Origin: Opisthorchis felineus | Lineage: Eukaryota; Platyhelminthes; Trematoda; Opisthorchiida; Opisthorchiidae | Direction: 5' to 3' | Length of the DNA: 64,000 bases | NCBI GenBank assembly: GCA_004794785.1 | Contig: SJOL01008491.1 | Span: 268,334 to 332,333 of the forward strand | Part shown: positions 24,040 through 37,329 of the stretch, piece after piece | Position numbering within the stretch: the first letter of the stretch is position 1 | Layout of the letters: every line of letters begins with the position of its first letter | Made by a program: the position numbers and the translations under genes | The notes under the pieces: model-generated | Database searches by the model: none | The model's input: the letters and a program-made list of their open reading frames with translations, nothing else | What the model was told of the DNA's origin: nothing

Positions 24040-24270
24040 TATGATGGCATCAGTTGGTCGATGTAAGGCTGGCCACCTTTCTGCTTCCGCCACTCGAAAA
24101 TTGAGCACGGAAAACAGCACTCACTTTGGCGAACGATGGTTCGGCATGCGCAACAAATGACCTAATCGATGTAGCTTTTGGTGCTGGACACATTCTTCAA
24201 ATGATGTCCTCGTTGCACAACCAAGCGTGTCACTTACGCTCAAACGACCTCCTCACTCCGATAAATTTGT
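24040..24270 (-). mobile_element. Second, shorter LINE 3' fragment
   Basis: The segment GCTGGCCACCTTTCTGCTTC through GTGCTGGACACATT repeats the middle of the 23.4-23.7 kb element in the same order and orientation. It is a separate truncated insertion or a local duplication. Confidence 0.65.
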
Positions 24271-27200
24271 GCTAGAACTCCAAAGTACTGGCCAGCCTAG
24301 TGCACCGTCTTTATCTTTCCATAGCACAATCAATGAATCAATACAACAATGAAGGTATAATCTTGCCATGCACCCAGCGCAGCGTGTACTGGCTATCAAA
24401 AAAATAATACACCACTCTTACTAGTTGCGGCGAATTCCTTGGCTTTTCCCTTGCGAGACGCCTGCTGAGAAGGCAGGACAAACTTATCCTACATAGGTCG
24501 TCAACACCTGCCACATTGTGAGTTTGCGCTGACATGGACAACATGATTATTGTTCAAAATATTGTTTCAAAATATTTCCGTATTCAATACAGGAGAAAAC
24601 ACGTGAAGAAGCTAACATTTCCGCAAAAGTTCTCACCATCTTCCCGGGGAAATTGTGCTGAGCCATGGCACCCATTGGAAATATAGATTCCACTCATAAA
24701 GCAGACCTTGTGTACGCTTACACAAATTTTAGCAAAGCTGCGATTGCCTGAGGAGGCTTCAAGGCAAATAAAGATACCCGATGAACTTAGGTTGAATGAG
24801 TTTCGACAGGAGGAGATCTTTACTGCTACGCAAATATCACTTCAGTATGCAACCTGAAGCTGCAAGTATGTTATTTTATCATCATCTGCTCACAATGATA
24901 ATTCACTGTAGGTCTACCTCAAAAAAACTAAATGAACTGACGCGATGCCTTGAAAGCTATTCCTTCTAAAAAGTCAACAAACATTAATCTATGCTTTGGC
25001 CTTATGGCGATAACTGCATGTCCTCTTTGGAAGACAACAAGCACGAATCTGGCAAAAATGAAAACGCACTTCACACCTTACCCTTGTGTTTGTCTGCCTT
25101 GGGGGCTCAGCCCATCTGACTTCACCTAAACTGCCCTCCAGTGGCGTACCCGCTGATGAAATTCAGGTTTTGCGCCACCGCGACGGGCTGGGAACATCAG
25201 CTAAGCCATTTGCCAGTCTCTGTCAATTTATGCTGACCTCAAACAACTTGACATACACATTTTTGTTTAGGCTGCTCATAATGCCATCAAATGATTAGCG
25301 TTGTAGCTTCTGATTATCCACGAGGCCCGACAAGTTTGCCACGGTTGCCATTACTCTGTTATATTTCATTTTGCGTTTCCCGGTCAGCTCAACCCTCTGC
25401 TGTTTCCCATTCAAGCAGCTCGCATGTGCACAGTAGGAACATCTGATCGTCTTTCCTACTGGAGTAATTCACTGAATTTATGCGTCAACTTCAGGCACTG
25501 AGTAGCTTGATGCACTGTTGGCTCGCCCCGACCATAAGTTTACTTATTATTTCCCCGGTGACTATTCGGTTCTGCGCATTATCAGCAATTCGCCCGCCCC
25601 AATGACTAGTAAAGGGCTCTCTACACAGCTCAAAACCAGTGAGTTTAACTTTTTTCAAATTAACCAGTGTTTCCGGTTTTAGGATCCTTCGCTGTCTTCA
25701 CTCCGCCCAATCGTTTACATTTTGCTTGCTGCGGCTTGAGCCAACGCCTTAACTGCTCGAGGTCACTTAAATTTCCAAACGGCTATCACTTTCAGCTCGA
25801 ACTACCAAGATTTACTCCTAACATGCCTCGGTACCTTTGTCCTCACCAGTCTAATGTTCGGTTTTTCCTAAGTCACAAACATCTTTCCATGCCACCCATG
25901 TTTTATCGTCGCCGCCTCCCCAACACATCCCGTATTCAGATCTTAGTGACCTTCCTTTTCCAGTTTTGCATGCCCACGTTTGTGTCAATGTCCATTTTTA
26001 CATACAAGTTCCAATTTCCTGAATTTTAGGCGCTCGCAACCTGCATCCGTTATGCTATTATTTCCTACTACGCTACTATGACAAGGCTTAATGATGTCAC
26101 CCAACAGGCGAGAATAAATAATATTATTGTACCCCGTTAGATGAAATTGAAATCGATATACCCTCCTCCACTAAGCTTAAGGTTCAGCTGTCCCTCCACT
26201 TTCCGTCATTCACCCCTGGACCTGGAGCAGTATCAATCGGATTCCACCTCGTGACAATAAGACGCCTGCCGTGTACACATCTGAAATATCTGTGGTTTTG
26301 GAAGCCTGAAAGTTCAATGGAGGTGCAGACCACTCAAGTTCCCGGATTTCGGTGGGTTAGGAGAAGCAAAGGATTGTTGAGTTTGGCGCTAACATTTCAG
26401 GAGTTGTTCATGTCTTCAAGCGGCGCCTACTCGGTATGCTCCCTGCAAGTTAAAAAATCAACAAATTATCATTAATTCTTTGGTGACACCGCAGGTCTGC
26501 TCGATAAGGCTAGGACGAATTACTGGGGAACCTGGTCTGATAGAATGCTTCTAACGCAGTCTTCCGCCTTCTCACAAGTTGAAGGGACGGCGGTTACGTA
26601 ACATGAATTTCGTGGGGAAAGAGTAAGATGCATTGTGGGAGGCGTGAAGATGGGATTATAACATGGCTGCAGATATTCGCTTGCAATTCAAAGACATAGT
26701 AAAACCAGCGAGATTAGTGCATTTCTGCCTGACATTGAACCTTGAACGCACCACTTCAGCATCCGTGGGGCAAGGAATCATATTGAGAGCAATATTGCTA
26801 ATTCCAAACAAGTGCGTGGCATGCCACCATGCATAATCATAATGGTTCAGTCAGAATAAAGCCACGACTGACGTTGATTGCAGGTGCCTGGCGATGCGTG
26901 GAAGTTGGACATTCGTGCAAAAAATGGGCAGTATCAAACTCAAATTGGGTCTTGCCGGAACTAGCACTGTCGTAAGGCGTGGGACATCAGGGTCGGTAGA
27001 AGACAGTCGATAGGTTTGTCCCAGCTTGTAGGGAACATACCAGTCAAGATAAGGTCAGATGTTGAGGTTCCCGATACGAAACTTCGAGTGACGCGTAGGT
27101 TCGGCAATCCCGAATATCACAAGAAAGAATCGGTTTCGAGATTCTGCGGTACTATTTACACAAGGGTAATGCAATGTATACAACAAACCTCAGTTGTTCA

Positions 27201-29929
27201 CGTTCGTAGCGTCAACAAATGCACAAGTTCGTCACTGACGGGCACAACGCAGTGTCAACGTTCGCACACCAAACAACGGCAGGCGGAATGTTGGCTCAAT
27301 AGTGTGGTTTGTGGTAGTTTATTCCGACGACAGTTTCATGGTTCTCATTGGCGGTGCAATCACGTGAAACTCATGAGAAAACAAGTCAAGGCAGGCCCAG
27401 CAAACGGGACATGAATGCACATAGATAATTGGTCCGGCTGCACACATTCACACAGGCAAACATGTTAATGCACAAGTGTCGGATGGGGCAGCTTTTGCAG
27501 CAAGGTGAGTGGCCTGTACAGATAGGCAAAACAATTGGAGGTCAAAAGTACACAGGCGGAGTAAGCAAATGAATGTAGGAATTATCACGAAGTCAGTTTA
27601 GATTCAACATCAGATTTCAACAATCTGAAGTTGTCGGGCAACGACAAAACGTTGGGAAGCCAAATTCAAGGGTCCCGTTTGCCACGTGATAAGAAACAGT
27701 AATCTTAGGAAACCAAGGAACTGAAATTACAGGCCGGAGCAGTACGAGTATTTTAGTGATCGGACCGGCCTATATGAACTAAAACTAAACCCTGTCGCCG
27801 AGACCGGTTAACCCTGATGACCAAATTTTACGCGTAAGTGGGGATGATGAGATGAATATTTTCTGGATATGAATTAATGATGGATTGCTTCTCAGATTTA
27901 TGGTGTACATTGAAACTGCATAGTCTCATTGGCATCGCAATTGAATGGGAGTCAGGTGTGAAGTTTCTTCTGGAAAGTGAGGCGATAACACATAGGACCG
28001 AACAAGGGCCATGAAAAAATCCTGGAATCAGTAGGCAGGATAAACCTGAAGTGCAGTAGAATGCCGGTTTGTTAAATCCCAGGGAATCTTTCAGCAAATT
28101 AGATCCGAACAGCTTCAAAAGCTGTTGAGCCCATGTAAACCGTTTGTTCTTAGTTGCAAATGAGGGTCCAAGGGGGCGAGAGGTGACAGTCAAGGGTATG
28201 AAGCGAATATTTTGCAAGTGTGTCATCAGTCTGGGTCGTATCATCGTTGCACTGACATACTTTGCTTTTTGAACAGCTACGTTGTGTACGTCATGGGGTA
28301 GGTGATCTGAGAGGGGCTGTGCATTTCTGTGGACAGCTGGGTTTGAGTTAGCTAAGAGGATCAACACAGGTAAGATCAATCGAATGTAGGATCACATGCA
28401 GTTTCAGTTTTTAGAAGTTAATGTTGATGTAACACTAGGACCAAAAGAGATGGACGGCAACCACACGGGATAATCAAAAAAGCTGCCGCTAAAGATGAAC
28501 ACTTGGGAGCAGGAGAGAACGGGATGAGATCAGTAAATACTCGTGAGTGATGGGAGGTGATATGTGGCATGAATCTCATCAGCAGAGTAAACCTAGAGTT
28601 TTTTACCGTTAGGGAGATAACTGCATTTCGTCGGACTAGCTTAAATAGGAGCAGCGTTGTGTTGAGTTGCCTATCAACCAAAAACTGGCTGAGCTTGCCA
28701 ATATAACCTTAAAATACTACGAGAGGCTGTAGGGGTGCGTCCAGACGTGAAAAAGTACATGTGCAGAGAACGGCGCGTCCCCGAGATCACCATCGGTCCC
28801 ACACGTTCCGGATAGCAGTTGCTGTGGCGGAGCTTACCAAACACGGCTTAGCAGCATGTGACCAGTGGAGTGGGTGTGAGTTTGTTCACGGCAGGAACGC
28901 CGCCATTGGCTGTACAGAACGAACAAGTGAACGACCACATTTGACCCTTTAGTCATCCTATATATTTACACAGAAGCTCTGTATGTTTTGTCCATGTTCC
29001 GGGTTCTCTGTCTTCTCCTTATCGCGTAGTCTGGCGGGCTCAGTGCAGGCGTAACCAATAGATAGCCACCCACGATACAACAGAAGCATAGTGTAAACCA
29101 GTATATGTGTTCTTCTGATTAGTGACTATGGGGTTCACTCAAACAGCGGTGCAAGAGGCCGGCAGAAAAATTGCAAAATGGGTGCTCATTTTTCGTACTA
29201 GGCATCGGTCGACCAACAGGAATAAGGCGGGAGCAACTAAGTATTTGCGAAAATTTTGGCAACGCGTGAAGTTGACTGATGCAGCGATGGGCAAGGAGGC
29301 TAGCGGTTGTCCTAGTTGGTAGGTGCAATTACAGGGTGGGTTGGACATGGTGTGGCGGTAGTTTCCAGCTGCGCTAGAGTCTCATTAGAAGGACTCCATC
29401 GCGCAGCGTTGCGGTTACTTTGACAAAAGACATCAGACACATAAGAAATGATTGAAGTAGAACTTTTGAGACGGTGGACAAGTTTCACTGCAAGTTGCTA
29501 AGTGGGGTGAGCAGTACAACTATTTGAGGGGAAGAAGGCGAGTCTATGGGTAAACATTCGCTGAGTGACTACTATCGGAAACGAGTGGTGCATTGCGGAA
29601 AGGCCAATGGGCGCTAGCTGCGTACGCTAGTAATGAAGGAACAGTAAGATCTTTGAGTTTTTATCCGTGTGTTACCACTCCCGAGGGCGGGAGGGAGGGT
29701 TGTCTGCGTTATATTTGGCTGACGAAGCGGACCTGCATTGGTACAACTCCAGATCAGGAGGTGGCAAGAGCTTCGTAATTCGACGTAAGGCTAATCCTTA
29801 GATGCACACTCAAAGTTTCTCCGAAACTGCAGTTTGAACCAGGGAAACATATGAACAAAGTCCTGGGGTTTAACGGTATTTATCTGAAACCTTAGAATCT
29901 CTCCAGTCGGTCGCAGTTTGACAAACATT
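24271..29929. other. No recognisable feature
   Basis: About 5.7 kb with no exon, RNA gene or repeat family that I can name. Open frames of up to 183 codons (27828-28379, minus) have no motif and look like chance. Composition shifts from pyrimidine-rich (25.4-26.2 kb) to purine-rich (26.5-29.6 kb) on the plus strand. Confidence 0.4.
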
Positions 29930-32080
29930 CGTTTAGGCCTACTCGAAGTCTACTTTAAGCGCGTGATTCATATTTTTAATGACTGTCATATCCAAGCACG
30001 ATCCGTCTGTATAGCCGGCGGGAAATTTTGCGGATAAATAAAGTTTCCGCATGTTTCCTGCCGTGTTGGATAGGAAACCGTTTTGAAAGGGTACATGAAC
30101 AGTAATACGTCTTCTTTGCCCACGCAAGCTCAACGTGGCGCAGCCACTCACATGTGCAGTAAAACGTTTTCTATCTTCGCTGCAGGCGCTTTGACAGAGA
30201 AGGCCAAGGTAGCCAGTAGGTGTAGTGATTTTTTTATGAAAGTCAGCACAAGGTTTACCGGGTGCTCGGAGAGGTTTTATCTTCACTGCTATAATGATTC
30301 CTTGGTAGTACCATGGGAAGATTCGGCGGGTTTGTGGGCAGAATCAGCAATACAATATGGTGGGAAACAGTGGCAATGTGGTGAACTAGAGGCAAACCAT
30401 CAGACTGGGTATGGCAGTCGCGATACCACCATCGTGGCGTCATACTTGGGTTCAAGGACAGCTCCTTGCAATAACTTCTCGGCTGAGTCAGCCAGGATTG
30501 TTTGGGTAGTCAGTTTGGGCGAAGGAATCTTGATGTATAAGGATAGTCCTGGGTGTAACAAGGGCTCAGCTTGGTTAATTCCTGCAATTTAGACGAGGCA
30601 ATAAGATAGCCTTATTTAGATTGGTGTTTCAAAATAGGTAAAAAGTGTAAAAGGGGGCTACTAGAGGGCGCTAGTGCACAAGTTGGACTGCGGGCAGAAA
30701 TGGCAAACAGCCAAAAGTGGTAAGAATTTCTAACTACTTCAGTAAGACGCACCATCTGATTTCAAAAAAGTCATTCAACATTCAGGGGGATTTACTAGGG
30801 AATGGTGATATGCGGTCGATGTGGACGATGTTGGCCATAAGTGAATGCGAGGAGTTTGCATTAGCTAGTTGTGTAATCGTCCATGGGCAGAGGTGTGAGT
30901 AGGAAGGTCCAAAATCAAACGTGCCCTAGTAGCTGACACATTTGACCGGATCTTTAGCTGGTAGACATTCAGAGGGTTGTGATGATTGAGTAGTTGAGAG
31001 CGCCAGGGCAAAAAGCGAGTTAATTAGTCATCGCAGAAAGCCTCTGGAACGGTTCCGTAAGTGAATGAGCTGCGGAGCTAGGGCTTACGGTGAAGAGCAC
31101 TGTACCGACCGGGTATATGGATGGCCTTACGATACTACATACTACGCAGAATGAGGCTCTAACTAATTCTGGGAGTTGAGTGGATCTGGAGGAGTTAGCA
31201 GCTCGAAGCATGAAGTGACAAGAGATCTGAAAAAAACGTGGGGTGGATGGTCATGCTTCATGTTTGGACGATGGTGTGACCTCATTTTGGCGCAGTTACA
31301 GGCTGAGATGAAGAGAACGGAATTTGCAAAACGAACTGCGTCAAGCCGGGCTTACATAAGGCTGCATTTTAACTCTGCTATAGTTGATCTTTTGGATTCA
31401 TAAGAGAACCTCTCGGGATGTAAGCTGTAACCACACAAGCTTGGGACAGCGGAACCGGCGTTCGACAAAATCTGCTTCCCTTTATATTTTCTGCGTAATT
31501 TGTGGATATTATTGATAGGTTCAGTAGTTAACTGATCGTTCCAACTTGGAAGTTGTTGATATCGTCTACTGTGGGGTACGGCACTGAAGAAGTTGGCAGT
31601 GAGCAGTGGTGGTACACGGGTCATCTAGGGGTGTATTTCAGGTCGACCGAGTTGCACCCAGCACTAGGGTAATGGGAGAAGTTAATCTTGCAGTATCCAA
31701 CTAGATATTTCGAGACAGCTAGAACTTAACAGAGGCGGGTGCCCTATTCGCCCATATATCCAATTAGTTTAGACATTATTGTGGAAGTGAAAGTGGAATG
31801 CAATAGAGTGGCATGAACGACCAGTCCGTTGAAGCCCAGACCAACATGACAGACATGGAAAAGTATCTCAGGGGGGACTGAAGTAGCCTTTAAAGTGTTA
31901 AGTGTGGCTGGGGTGTGGAAGCAATTTTTAGGTAAAATAGGGTAAAGAAGATTGCAAATTGCTAGTTTACAAAAGCAAACACGGGAGCTGATAGTCGGTG
32001 TCAAAGGATGGCGTCGCAGCATCATTCAACGCACGGCTCCTTCATCATCGCAAGTGGGACTGATTGAACAAGCAGTAAGT
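29930..32080. repeat. Unknown long dispersed repeat, copy A
   Basis: It is collinear with 37.3-39.9 kb. Shared landmarks are GTACATGAACAGTAATACGT, TTTTTTATGAAAGTCAGCAC, CATCAGACTGGGTATGGCAG, GATATGCGGTCGATGTGGAC and ATTGTGGAAGTGAAAGTGGA. The offset grows from about 7.37 kb to 7.80 kb, so indels or insertions separate the blocks. Minus-strand frames in both copies share CxDxHKK and SLRGQ, which hints at an old coding region. I cannot assign it to a class. Confidence 0.6.
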
Positions 32081-34867
32081 TTGGCTGTACAACAGTAAGA
32101 CGTCCGAAGGTATACGAGATTAAACCGGACATGCATTTTTCATTTCAGATTCCTTGTCAAGTGAAAGTGGTTTACGAAAAACGAAAGGGGTGACTACCCT
32201 ACGCGGTGGTACCAGTGCATCAAATAAATAAAAACGCACTTCGAAAGTGGTGGCTTCATATTTTTGGAGCGCGGGAATAGCGGAGCGACAACGCATACCG
32301 TTATGATGAAGTAGGGCCGCTTTTTGACCGTTGGATTGTGTTGTCATGCATAGTTGAGGCCTCGTACTCAGCAGCACGTCTGGGCATAGGCCTAGTTGTT
32401 ACATTAAGTAGCTACGGAAGGCGACAATAAATACAGTTATCGTCTTGAAGAGCAATTGTTGGCCTCATTTTCTGGCACGTTTGTCGCGCTTCACGACATA
32501 ATCAAGCTTGTGACGTCAGGTTTCTCAATTGGAGAGATTTCTCACCAGGATGTTGTAATTGCGCGTGCAGACATCTGAAAAGGTTGCACTTTCTCATGAC
32601 TATGTGCACGTAACTGATAGTAGGGATCATTCACAGATATGCATATCTGCATCAGTACTGCAAAGTGCAACGAGGTATTTCTAATTAATTTACTACACGC
32701 ATGGCAAGCTTACCTAACAACAATGTTGTATCAATATTCGGTGAGCAAACTCGTCTAACTTGATAAGACCGACGGGTATAACGGAACCAAATGATATTCA
32801 AGTATCCACTTGGGTAGAACTGACATAGGAAATTCTGTAGACTTTGTCCCTCATCGGGTAAAAATCATGGACCATTAAAATATTACTATTAGATTTCACG
32901 CTTTACTTAGTAGTCAAATGAGAATCTGCGGTGGTCGCTGAACTTACGAGTTCGCTCGCCTATACAAAAAGCTTTGAGCCACATATCACTGAAACGTGCA
33001 ACCAGAAATGACCAACTTCCCGTAGGATTCCCAGCTTCGCAAACCCCATCGTTTCGACGAAATTAACTTTGGTTTGCTTCTGATAATCGGCCGAAGTAAG
33101 CCATAAGCTTCGCGAAGTATCTTCAGGCCACGTCATGTAGTTTTACCAGTCCAATGGACCATTCTCATTTGCCTGTATTTCCAGACCATTCCCGACATGA
33201 TTGCTCAACCACAAATTGGCCCAGCTCACTTGCTTGGCTTTGCTGGGTACGACCGTGTACGATGACTGATATAACTTGCCTGAGGCAGTAAACAGGCAAA
33301 AACCTGCAACAATTCTGGATGTTCAGACGTGAAAACAGTTTTGCAAAGCTCAAATCTTGTGCGCAAAAATTTGCCAGCCGCAGAAATAATCCCGGCGGAT
33401 TATAGCACAACAGTGAAAAGGTGCAGAAAACTTTTAGAGAATAATCAGAAACTACATCCGAAAGTATCGGGTCGCATAACTTCAGAAAAATTCCATAACT
33501 ATATGTAGGTTTTCAGTACCAGCAAACAGTGCGTTTTTGCCTCCTCAAACATGCCAACTTAAGGTGTCGCCTTAGCCGGCTTTTCCGCAGCAGACTAATT
33601 AGCCTAGTTTGGAGCAACTTTTTAACTATTTTTTGTCGTACCCTGGAAGAAGCCGCTCAGTATTCGCACAATGGAATCGATTTCTCGAAAGCTGCGATGT
33701 TTTCAGGGTTGTCACTTCACAGTGTAGAATGTCTGTGGATAATGTACATTTACATGCATTATGCGAATTACCTACATTGATAATTTGTTTAAGTGTGCGA
33801 ATCTTCAAGTTTACTAAACACCACCGACTGTGAATACGTCACCTAATGTGATAAGAAATCGCGAATTGCGGAAAAAGATGACTCACTTACAGTGGACAGT
33901 TTTTTAAAATAGTTTTACAGCTGAAATAATTTTCTGAACATACTAGAATCTACATGGCCCTTGTGAACGCGAAATATGCGGTGACATTACTGTGGACAAT
34001 GTTTGCTCGATAATTACTGTTACCAGTGTAACTCGCGTAAGCCGTGATCATTATTGCCGAGAAATCGTTCGAGTTTGTTCCCAAACAGCAGTGTTCCAAT
34101 ATAGCTTGCGAATTATGCCAGGAAGACCATGACGTTGATCAGTTAGCCACATGGAAACTACGTCGATCATAGCGGACAGCTGAACAAACCTAGCTGACGC
34201 ACGCGACTAACATACAGCTAAGGGTCCATGATGCCTAATCAGCTGGCCGGAGCGCGCCCGTCCATCTCTACTGGACGACAGAAAAGGTTTAGTTGTATTT
34301 GTCATTTGACGTGTACATATGCCCTGTCGGAAGGCGCATGAACTTCGTGCGGATTGTTCATTTGGCCAATGAATTCCTGAAATGAGAGGAAGATATAAGT
34401 TTTATCATCGAAATAGCACCATGGGGCCCGCGGCTGAAAAACTGAAAGGAATACTTATCTTAAAATGGGAGCACTTCAGCGGCTATAATATTGTAGAGGC
34501 TTGTTCACCTAATACCATCTTGCGCGGCTATTTCCCATGCCCACTAACCGTATCCACCAATAAATGCGAGACTTACATGACATGCATGATATCTCAATAA
34601 GACTATTTGTTTCGAGCTGGTTGGTTAAATGAAATCATCTTCGTCCCTGTCATCTAGCTTGCGCTCTAAAGCGTTAGTTCTAATAGTCAGATATTTACTC
34701 ACGGCTGTCTAGCAGATCCCCCCTGGACCCGAAAACGCGGACACACACAGACTTTCGGGATACACTGTGCTGGGTTCCTGTGCTTCGGTCCAGATCAACA
34801 TCATAAGACGGCCTCTTGGCGGACCGGGTTGCAGGCACACCTTTGCGTTTTCTGGACGGGCCGGGGG
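32081..34867. other. No recognisable feature
   Basis: I find nothing to support a gene or named repeat between repeat copy A and the FAR1/MULE-like pseudogene. Confidence 0.4.
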
Positions 34868-37110
34868 CTAAGAACGGAAAGTAAATAATTCTTCTGTGAA
34901 CTCACCTTTGGGACAAGCCTGAAGGGCGTCACCGCACAGCGGGCAAGGTTCGCCATCACAACAATTGACGTGATAAGATACACGATCCGTTGTACACCAG
35001 CGGTCACTGATAGTAGTCGGCCGGTCACAGAGCACACAAAAGCCCAAGTCTGTATCCCTAGACCGCCATCTGGGTTGCGGTGCAGTATCCTCGGCCACCG
35101 ACGGCAGGCCGTCGGTTGCAGACTTTGAGCCTTGACGCAGCAGGATATGCCTCTGAGCAATGAATTGCTTAAAGATGACTGTGGCCCTCCTGGGTTCCAG
35201 CTTCTGAAGCCTATCCACCACTCTGTTCAGTTGGTTACGAAGACCGTCCAAAGCTGTCGGCGGTGGTTTGGGACGAAACGTAAGGGGTACACCTTTTTTC
35301 CGGTAGGTTGTAATCCGACAGCCATCGTTGGTGGATTGGGAAGCAAGCTAAGAATAAATCTATGAAAAATACTTCTTACTGCTTGGAACCGACTGACCTC
35401 TAAATACAGAGAACAAATGTATTCGGGGAAGCCACATCGCCTGGTAGAAGGGGCATGTGCATTCTCCAGCACAGGTGTCAACCGTCTGTGAGCACCTAGG
35501 TGTTTGCACCACAAACTATAAGTTAGTTATTGTAAGTTAACCTCACCTTGTTTGTTCCAATACCATCATAGTGCAGCCTTGGCGGTCGCGGCCCCAAGTG
35601 CCTCAAAACGAGAGAACAAGCATACGTAGTCATTCGACAAACCGCGTTCAGAACGTAGCTGTCCCCCTCCAATATTTGCCGTCGATCACAATGACACGAC
35701 GTATGCATCTCGAATTCTCGCATGAGCCACTCAGCGTGCCGGGACATCTTTTGTATGGCATGCTCCAGTGTGTCGGAGTGGTGCACCCGGTCTTTGAGGT
35801 GGCCGTTCGCATTCCCCAGACGGTTGTAGGTCAGATTACCAAAGTGGACCATTCCGGACTGCGTGTACGGCCCATTTTCGGGTAATGTACAACCAGCGGG
35901 CCGTTAGATAAGATACAAATCGTGGGTCAGTGCGGCGCAGAAGCTGCAGATCTTGGCGGAATCTGTGTGCTTGTATTATGATAAACAAACACCTACTGTA
36001 CGGCGTTGTCCAGGCGAGCCGTGCGGTGGAATATGTGCTGGCTGTTCGCAGAGTGTGTCTATGACCATAAATACATGGATATTGCATGATACATACGTGC
36101 TTCCTGACAGCTTTTCTGATATGAAAATAGCGCAGCATTACATCACAGCCGAACACTACTCTTGCAGCCCGTATTTGCGCCGCCAGCTTGTCCATAACGA
36201 AAGTCTTAACTGCATACTGCTCTCCCATCATTTACTCGAAGGCATACATAACCGGACGATCGGTACCCATGCCATCCGTAATCAGGGAAGTATGCAGCTT
36301 GTATCTACAGGCCAAATAGTAGGTGCTTTAAAAATACTTACCCAGAACGGTTTGTTGCGTGCGTTCCGTCTACATTAACTACATCTGAAAAGCGTCGGAA
36401 CAACGCTATCTGCTGCCATCAGGAGAAGCATATGTGGCTATAACGACCCTCCTCTGACTGCCACACCAGCACGCGTCGGGCCTCCCGAAGTTTAGCCAGG
36501 AACGAAGGCACGTCATCTGCCACAATAAAACGCAACTATGCGGCACCTACTCAACATAGCCGGTCAACACTTCTGGCGGTAGTTGTAAATATCCTGAGTA
36601 GCAAGGATCTTGCCGAATTCATCGGCCACAAACTGTCGCACCTCACACGACGGCGTTCCATATTTCAGAAGGGCCCTGCAAGTGCCCAACTCGTCTTCCG
36701 TTAGCCGTCGATTAATCGGAAGCCGATCGAACAAAAACTTTGACAGCTTATTATTGTGTTCAAGAAAATAAGAAGTGACCGTTAGGTGGTTTCTTTGCCT
36801 CCGTAGACAAAACCGAACTGTACAGCCGGTGCTTCGAGTACTGTTTTTTAAATTTCAAAACAGACTCAGCTTACTAGCTTCCTTGGATTCCTTGAATTTC
36901 CGTTGGTCTTGGAGGTCGCCTGCTGCATTTGTAGTAAATTCATTCGTAACGCAGAGCAGCGTTGGTGCTTCGATGACTGGAGGAACCCACAAATACAACA
37001 TAATTATCCTTCATGCATTGATTTAAAGCCTTCTCAAATGCCGTGAAGGATGAAAAGGATACACCCGCAAATTTCTCAACGAACGCGCGTGAAGCCACTT
37101 CCGAAGCCAT
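34868..37110 (-). pseudogene. FAR1/MULE transposase-like gene with SWIM finger, broken
   Basis: Read from ATG at 37110, eight exons join across GT-AG introns 36841-36874, 36517-36550, 36305-36341, 36059-36096, 35963-35996, 35516-35546 and 35348-35379 (31-38 bases each). The N-terminal part has a FAR1/WRKY-GCM-like Cys/His pattern ending EHNN, where EHNH is usual. The MULE transposase core reads VVNVDGTHATNR, LITDGMGTDRP, VMDKLAAQ and GCDVMLRYFHIRKA. A SWIM-like finger follows (ECTCPFYQAMWLPRIH), whose CxH cysteine is replaced. A C-terminal CxxC / YHVNCC / CPLCGDA zinc-binding tail ends at the stop. Lesions are TGA after ALRYE, TGA after YRQKC, TGA after HICFS, TAA after MYAFE with a probable short deletion, and a one-base frameshift near 35850. 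The family is recognised from general knowledge of MULE/ZSWIM proteins. The exact ancestor is not known. Confidence 0.8.
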
Positions 37111-37329
37111 AGCACAGGAAGTTCAAAGCCAAATGTGCGCCAAAAAATTTGAACACTGATCAATTAAAACAAATCGCTTAAAAATGAAGGCGGATTAGTG
37201 TGATTTTTGGTCTGAGCACATATGCAACAAAATGCCACACTTTGGTCTAAAACGTTTTATTCCATCCACAAAAGTTTTGCAGGAAAAAGTACTGTGCGTC
37301 CAAGGCGCGGCCTGGAAGAACAACTGTGG
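37111..37329. other. Upstream flank of the FAR1/MULE-like pseudogene
   Basis: I see no terminal inverted repeat or clear promoter element here that would pair with the other side of the pseudogene. Confidence 0.3.

Noticed and set aside
27828..28379. 183-codon open frame on the minus strand
   Set aside because: No motif, no splice-site support and ordinary local composition. I could not separate it from chance.
30083..30592. 169-codon open frame on the plus strand
   Set aside because: It lies in the two-copy unknown repeat, and the frame is not kept in the partner copy at 37.5 kb.
35227..35514. 95-codon minus-strand open frame as a separate gene
   Set aside because: It is an out-of-frame reading across intron 7 and two exons of the FAR1/MULE-like pseudogene.
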